Assembly: GCF_900765565.1 (NCBI RefSeq)
Contig: NZ_CAAFRZ010000069.1
Location: 1 to 9,851, forward strand
DNA length: 9,851 nucleotides
DNA from: an uncultured Dialister sp.
GTDB taxonomy: Bacteria > Bacillota > Negativicutes > Veillonellales > Dialisteraceae
Direction of reading: 5' to 3'
The position numbers and the translations under genes are program-made. This document shows, one piece after another, positions 6,116 to 9,851 of this stretch. The first letter of the stretch is position 1. Every line of letters starts with the position of its first letter. The notes below the pieces were generated by a model that was given only the letters and a program-made list of their open reading frames with translations, ran no database searches and was not told where the DNA came from.

Positions 6116-6161
6116 TTCTTTCCGGACGCAGGGAATTCTTTACTGATTGTAAGGAGTTATT

Positions 6162-7823
6162 ATGAACGACAGAGATACAGGGCATGAACATACCGGACTG
6201 GGTGCCGAAATGAAGGTACTCCTCCGGGAACCGCCGCTTCTTATCAGCATTGCAGCGGTGTTTCTGCTGTTTGCTGTATTTATTATTTATCCCTTTGTGA
6301 AAATCCTGCTGGTGCCTTCAGAGGCAGACTGGATCCGGGCGATTACGGGTAAGGAATTCATTCTTGTATTTGCCCATACCCTGTTTTCCTCATTCATCGC
6401 TACCGCAACGGCCATTATTTTCGGATTTCTCTTCGCCTATGGCATCAATTATACGGACATGCCCTGTAAACGGTTCTTCCAGGTGGTGGCACTGCTCCCC
6501 ACCATGGCACCTTCCGTGGTGACCGGGCTGGCCTTCATCATGCTCTTCGGGCGCCGGGGATTCATTACATGGCAGCTGCTCCACCTGAAGGTGGACCTCT
6601 ATGGGCCCTTCGGCCTGTGGGTGGCCCAAACCATTGCCTTCTTCCCGCTGGCTTACATTACCATATCCGGCGTGCTGAAGAGCATCAGCCCGAACCTGGA
6701 ACTGGCGGCCCAGAACCTGGGAGCCCGGGGATGGTACCTGTTTAAGACCGTCACCCTGCGGCTTGCAACGCCCGGCGTGGCCAGCGCATTCCTGCTGGTA
6801 GCCATTAATTCCCTGGCAGACTTCGGTAATCCTATGCTTGTCGGTGGCAATTACCATGTACTGGCAACGGAAGCCTATACACAGGTCACCGGGGCCTGGG
6901 ACCTTCCCATGGGTGCTACGCTTTCCGTATTTCTTGTGATACCAACGCTCATCGTATTCTTCATCCAGCGGTACTACCTGGAAAAGAATTCCTACGTCAC
7001 AGTCACGGGAAAACCAGTGGCCGGCCTGATCCGTGTGACCGCGGGACCTACAGCCAAATGGCTGCTCTGGATCTTCTGCATGCTCCTTTGCCTTGCTATC
7101 CTCATGATTATCGGCGTGGTGATTCTCTTCGCCTTTACCGTAGCCTTTGGCTATGATTACACGTTCACACTGCAGTACTTCCGGGAAGGGGTCCTGCAGT
7201 CCCGGGTTATGCTGAATTCCTGGATAGCCTCCATGTCCACGGCCGCCATCACTACGGTTCTGGGGATTGCCCTGGCTTTCCTGACCATCCGCAAGAAGTT
7301 CCCTGGCCGGAATATAATGGATTTCCTGGCCATGCTTCCGGTATCCCTGCCAGGTACCTTTATCGGCCTGGCCCTGATCCTTGCTTTCAATGACGGTCCT
7401 CTGGCCATGACCGGAACGCTGGCCATCATTATCCTGGGCATGTCTCTCCGACAGCTGCCGGTAGGCTATCGCCAGGCCGTGGCGGGACTGAAACAGATCG
7501 AGGCATCCCTGGAACAGGCGTCCACGAACCTCGGCGCCAGCAGCATCACCACATTCCGGAAAATCGTACTTCCCATGCTGAAGAACTCCCTGTCCGTCAG
7601 CTTCGTCTATGCCTTCATGCGGTCCATGAATACCCTGTCCACCGTTATTTTCCTGGTTTCACCGGAATGGAACCTGGCCTCCATCAATATCATGAGCCTG
7701 GCCAACCAGGGCTTCCTGCCCACCGCCAGTGCCACGGCAGTGGGTATCATGCTTGTGATTTATGTGACCTTTGGTGTTGTGAAGCTCATCCTTCGGGATA
7801 AAATCAATATTTTTGATCTCTGA
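6162..7823 (+). CDS. ABC transporter permease, fused two-domain FbpB/AfuB type
   Basis: This 553-residue inner-membrane protein carries two homologous permease domains in one chain, so one copy can supply the whole channel of the second importer. A cytoplasmic N-terminus (1-24) leads to about six hydrophobic segments in the first half (about 26-270) and about six in the second (about 298-543). Each half has its own ATPase-docking EAA-type loop: LELAAQNLGARGWYLFKTVTL (179-199) and the matching ASLEQASTNLGASSITTFRK (448-467). This duplicated layout is typical of ferric-iron (FbpB/SfuB) and hexose-phosphate (AfuB) permeases. The start has AAGGAG at 6151-6156, five bases upstream. Met17 is a possible alternative start but has no ribosome binding site. 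The gene lies 143 bases after its binding protein, behind a long stem-loop, and 18 bases before its ATPase. Confidence 0.9.
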   Translation: MNDRDTGHEHTGLGAEMKVLLREPPLLISIAAVFLLFAVFIIYPFVKILLVPSEADWIRAITGKEFILVFAHTLFSSFIATATAIIFGFLFAYGINYTDMPCKRFFQVVALLPTMAPSVVTGLAFIMLFGRRGFITWQLLHLKVDLYGPFGLWVAQTIAFFPLAYITISGVLKSISPNLELAAQNLGARGWYLFKTVTLRLATPGVASAFLLVAINSLADFGNPMLVGGNYHVLATEAYTQVTGAWDLPMGATLSVFLVIPTLIVFFIQRYYLEKNSYVTVTGKPVAGLIRVTAGPTAKWLLWIFCMLLCLAILMIIGVVILFAFTVAFGYDYTFTLQYFREGVLQSRVMLNSWIASMSTAAITTVLGIALAFLTIRKKFPGRNIMDFLAMLPVSLPGTFIGLALILAFNDGPLAMTGTLAIIILGMSLRQLPVGYRQAVAGLKQIEASLEQASTNLGASSITTFRKIVLPMLKNSLSVSFVYAFMRSMNTLSTVIFLVSPEWNLASINIMSLANQGFLPTASATAVGIMLVIYVTFGVVKLILRDKINIFDL

Positions 7824-7841
7824 GAAAGCAGGAAATGAACT

Positions 7842-8891
7842 ATGACGGACTACGTATTACAGCTGAAACATATCAATAAATACTTTGGAAATAACCATGT
7901 CATCAAGGACGTGAACCTGGATTTTGAGAAGGGCCATTTTATTACGTTCCTTGGTCCCTCGGGCTGCGGTAAGACGACGCTCCTCCGCATGATTGCCGGC
8001 TTCTATGAACCGGACGAGGGGGAAATCCTGCTGAACGGGAAAAATATTGAGAAAGTACCGCCCTATGGCAGGAATACGGCCATGGTATTCCAGGAATATG
8101 CCCTGTTTCCCCATATGAATGTGTTTGATAATGTATCCTATGGCCTTCGGGTGAAGAAAAAGCCAAAGGATGAAATCGAGAAAAAGGTGCACCAGGCCCT
8201 GTCGCTCATGCAGCTGGAGGGCATGGAAAAAAGGTTCCCAAACCAGATGTCCGGCGGCCAGCAGCAGCGCGTGGCTGTGGCCAGGGCCCTTGTTATGGAT
8301 CCGGAAATCCTTCTCCTCGATGAACCGCTGTCAAACCTGGATGCGAAACTCAGGGAAAGCGTACGGGTGGAACTTCGGGATATCCAGCGGCAGATGGGGC
8401 TTTCTACCATCTACGTCACCCATGACCAGTCGGAGGCCCTCTCCATGTCTGACCGCATCGTGGTACTGAAGGATGGTATTGTCCATCAGGTAGGCACACC
8501 CCAGGAAATCTATTTCGAGCCAAAGACTCCTTTTGTTGCGGATTTCATCGGTACCACAAACCTGATTCCGGTAGAAGTCAAAGGCAGTGGCATGGTTTCC
8601 TATGGAGATAAGACATTTCATACTTCAAATCCTGTAACATCGGGAGAAGACTATGTAGCTTCTGTCCGGCCGGAAAGTGCAAAACTTACAGCAGAGCCGG
8701 ATTCTAGTAAGGTAAGCATAGAAGCGGACATCACCAACCTCATGTTCCTGGGGGAAAAGGTGCGGTACTTCGTGAAGGACCATTTGGGTAAGGAATGGAT
8801 TGTGGATATGTTTGACCCCGGGAAGACCATTTTCCATGGCCGGGTCTATGTTACTTTCCCTGAAGATCGGGCCTGGGTTATCAGAAAATAA
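7842..8891 (+). CDS. ABC transporter ATPase with TOBE region, FbpC/PotA-like
   Basis: This 349-residue ATPase powers the second importer. The nucleotide-binding domain (about 5-238) has Walker A GPSGCGKTT (38-46), Q-loop Gln84 in VFQEYALFPHMNV, signature MSGGQQQR (136-143), Walker B ILLLDEP (156-162), D-loop SNLD and the switch His194 in YVTHDQSEA. The C-terminal part (about 240-349) is a TOBE-like beta domain with the usual VRPES stretch (275-279); such domains can bind regulatory ligands. FbpC, PotA and the phosphonate ATPase PhnT share this layout, so the subunit does not settle the substrate. The ribosome binding site GCAGGA (7828-7833) lies 8 bases upstream of the ATG, and the 18-base gap to the permease shows a shared transcript. 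It is the last gene of the operon; a terminator lies 70 bases downstream. Confidence 0.92.
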   Translation: MTDYVLQLKHINKYFGNNHVIKDVNLDFEKGHFITFLGPSGCGKTTLLRMIAGFYEPDEGEILLNGKNIEKVPPYGRNTAMVFQEYALFPHMNVFDNVSYGLRVKKKPKDEIEKKVHQALSLMQLEGMEKRFPNQMSGGQQQRVAVARALVMDPEILLLDEPLSNLDAKLRESVRVELRDIQRQMGLSTIYVTHDQSEALSMSDRIVVLKDGIVHQVGTPQEIYFEPKTPFVADFIGTTNLIPVEVKGSGMVSYGDKTFHTSNPVTSGEDYVASVRPESAKLTAEPDSSKVSIEADITNLMFLGEKVRYFVKDHLGKEWIVDMFDPGKTIFHGRVYVTFPEDRAWVIRK

Positions 8892-8893
8892 GG

Positions 8894-8937
8894 GATCCTT
8901 TGTGAAGGAATATGTTCCTTCTGCAGGGAACAGGATC
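8894..8937 (+). promoter_or_regulatory. Two-level hairpin in araD leader
   Basis: GATCCT (8894-8899) pairs with AGGATC (8932-8937), and inside it GAAGGAA (8904-8910) pairs perfectly with TTCCTTC (8915-8921) around TATG. The structure begins three bases after the stop codon of the second ATPase. Within it, GCAGGG at 8923-8928 is complementary to CCCTGC at 8963-8968, the 5' side of the terminator that follows, so an alternative antiterminator fold is possible. I do not recognise it as a known riboswitch. Confidence 0.4.
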
Positions 8938-8960
8938 TATTACACAAATACAGCATCATG

Positions 8961-8989
8961 TACCCTGCCCGGCCGGGCAGGGTATTTTT
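8961..8989 (+). terminator. Perfect palindromic terminator abutting araD RBS
   Basis: Positions 8961-8984 are a perfect 24-base palindrome beginning TACCCTGCCC and ending GGGCAGGGTA, foldable into a 10-bp stem with a GGCC loop, followed by TTTTT (8985-8989). This is a textbook intrinsic terminator for the second ABC operon. The T-run directly adjoins GGAGG (8990-8994), the araD ribosome binding site. Transcripts reaching araD from the left must therefore read through it, or else its promoter overlaps the hairpin; I see no clear promoter after it. Confidence 0.9.
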
Positions 8990-9001
8990 GGAGGTGCCAA
9001 T

Positions 9002-9697
9002 ATGCTTGAAAAGCTGAAAGAAAAGGTGCTCCGTGCCAACCTGGAACTTCCACGTCGGGGTGTGGTTATCTACACCTGGGGCAATGTGAGCGCCATTGAC
9101 CGGGACGAAGGGCTGGTGGTGATTAAGCCCTCAGGGGTACCCTATGAGGCCATGAAACTGTCAGATATGGTGGTGGTGGATATGGAAGGCCATGTGGTGG
9201 AAGGTGCGCTCCGCCCCTCGTCGGATACGCCCACCCATCTGGAACTGTATCGGAATTTTCCTTCCATTGGCGGTGTGGTCCATACCCATTCTCTCCATGC
9301 AGCAGTCTTTGCCCAGGCGGGAGTCGATATTCCCCCGCTGGGAACTACCCATGCCGACTATTTTTACGGACCCGTGCCATGCAGCCGGGAGTTGACGGAG
9401 GAAGAAGTCAAGGGGGATTATGAAAGGAATACGGGAAAGGTTATCGTAGAGACCTTTCAAAAAAGGAATCTGGACCCTATGGCTATTCCAGCAGTACTGG
9501 TCAGGAACCATGGCCCCTTTACCTGGGGAAAGGATGCGGCTGAAGCGGTATACCATGCGGTGGTCCTGGAAACGGTTGCAGAAATGGCCTGGAAAACGCG
9601 GATATTGAATGCCGGCTCTGCTATGCCTTCCTGCATCCTGGATAAGCACTATATGAGAAAACATGGCCCCCACGCCTATTATGGGCAGAAACCGTGA
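9002..9697 (+). CDS. araD: L-ribulose-5-phosphate 4-epimerase
   Basis: This 231-residue cytoplasmic class II aldolase-family enzyme should convert L-ribulose 5-phosphate to D-xylulose 5-phosphate, feeding pentoses into the pentose phosphate pathway. Length and sequence follow E. coli AraD throughout: TWGNVSA (25-31), IKPSGV (41-46), SSDTPTH (73-79), VVHTHS (92-97), [10 protein letters not shown] (114-123) and [10 protein letters not shown] (213-222). The zinc ligands His94, His96 and His170 and the catalytic-site Asp75, Asp119 and Tyr227 match those described for AraD, one or two residues earlier. The start at 9002 has GGAGG seven bases upstream and aligns with the family N-terminus; an earlier in-frame ATG at 8912 lies inside the leader hairpin. 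No other arabinose or ascorbate gene is present, so whether it serves as AraD or as UlaF/SgbE in ascorbate/gulonate breakdown is open. Confidence 0.93.
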   Translation: MLEKLKEKVLRANLELPRRGVVIYTWGNVSAIDRDEGLVVIKPSGVPYEAMKLSDMVVVDMEGHVVEGALRPSSDTPTHLELYRNFPSIGGVVHTHSLHAAVFAQAGVDIPPLGTTHADYFYGPVPCSRELTEEEVKGDYERNTGKVIVETFQKRNLDPMAIPAVLVRNHGPFTWGKDAAEAVYHAVVLETVAEMAWKTRILNAGSAMPSCILDKHYMRKHGPHAYYGQKP

Positions 9698-9703
9698 TAT
9701 AAT
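9695..9703 (+). promoter_or_regulatory. Extended -10 promoter overlapping araD stop
   Basis: TGATATAAT is a perfect extended -10 element (TG, one base, then TATAAT) whose first bases are the araD stop codon. No good -35 box is seen 16-18 bases upstream, but an extended -10 can function without one. A transcript would begin near 9710 and run into the structured stretch that follows. It may drive a gene or small RNA beyond the right edge. Confidence 0.4.
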
Positions 9704-9709
9704 GAATGC

Positions 9710-9851
9710 ACTAAGAGTATGGCAGGTCAAACTGCCAATTTCAGTTTGCCCCGCTGTTGGGTTTGGCGGTTAGTATGCTTGCGTGTAGAGTCACTCACAC
9801 GGGGCTGCTAGCTTCTAGCGGCTAGCTGTTAGGAAGGCTGATCCGCCTGCG
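9710..9851 (+). other. Structured stretch, possible leader or small RNA
   Basis: No reading frame here is convincing. Several hairpins can form in order: GGCAG/CTGCC (9721-9736), or alternatively AAACTG/CAGTTT (9729-9747), which uses some of the same bases; CCGC/GCGG (9751-9769); a 7-bp stem with a bulged A at 9783-9800 (GTGT, GAG, loop TCA, CTC, ACAC); and GCTAG-CTT-CTAGC (9807-9819). GCTAGC recurs at 9821-9826. The window ends before any terminator or start codon. It does not match the conserved cores of tmRNA, RNase P RNA, SRP RNA, T-box, TPP or cobalamin elements that I know. It could be a leader, a small RNA or a repeat-rich spacer like others in this window. Confidence 0.3.

Noticed and set aside
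8912..9001. Longer araD starting at ATG 8912
   Set aside because: It would translate the leader hairpin and terminator; E. coli AraD aligns from Met 9002, which has GGAGG at the correct spacing.
9710..9851. RNase P RNA, SRP RNA or tmRNA beginning at the right edge
   Set aside because: GGCAGGTCAAACTGCC faintly resembles part of RNase P RNA, but the GAGGAAAGTCC core expected soon after is missing, and no SRP or tmRNA core is seen.

Overview
The window carries eight complete protein-coding genes and no rRNA, tRNA, transposase or CRISPR array that I can recognise. GC-rich coding DNA, strong AGGAGG-type ribosome binding sites and two lipoprotein-anchored binding proteins suggest a Firmicutes-type bacterium. 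The spacers, full of small GC-rich hairpins and short tandem repeats, remind me of gut Negativicutes or related lineages. That placement is inference and is not proven by any gene here.

Layout. Positions 1-340 hold no convincing gene but contain inverted and direct repeats. Positions 341-1522 (minus strand) encode a YqhD/BdhA-type iron-dependent alcohol dehydrogenase. It is divergent from a first ABC importer operon (1707-4655, plus): an SsuA/TauA/NMT1-like lipoprotein, an SsuB/TauB-like ATPase and an SsuC/TauC-like permease. This operon is interrupted, between binding protein and ATPase, by a 326-bp spacer of hairpins and tandem repeats, and ends at a strong intrinsic terminator (4669-4712). 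After a 253-bp AT-rich promoter region, a second ABC importer operon (4966-8891, plus) encodes an AfuA/FbpA-like lipoprotein, a fused two-domain permease and an FbpC/PotA-like ATPase with a C-terminal TOBE region. The last gene (9002-9697, plus) is an L-ribulose-5-phosphate 4-epimerase very close in sequence and length to E. coli AraD. The final 154 bases hold an extended -10 promoter-like sequence and a series of possible RNA hairpins running off the window.

How the genes work together. Each ABC set has the parts of a high-affinity importer: a surface lipoprotein that captures solute, membrane permease domains and an ATPase. The first set belongs to the sulfonate/nitrate/taurine/pyrimidine-precursor class, the second to the ferric-iron/phosphorylated-solute class; neither substrate can be fixed from sequence. 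Both operons have a hairpin directly after the binding-protein gene, a plausible way of making more binding protein than membrane components. The alcohol dehydrogenase and the epimerase are single metabolic genes with no clear pathway partners here.

All protein families are ordinary. The more interesting material is non-coding: a hairpin/terminator leader whose T-run touches the araD ribosome binding site, an inverted repeat overlapping a candidate promoter of the second ABC operon, the repeat-filled intra-operon spacer, and the structured right edge. I do not see a clearly new multi-gene system.
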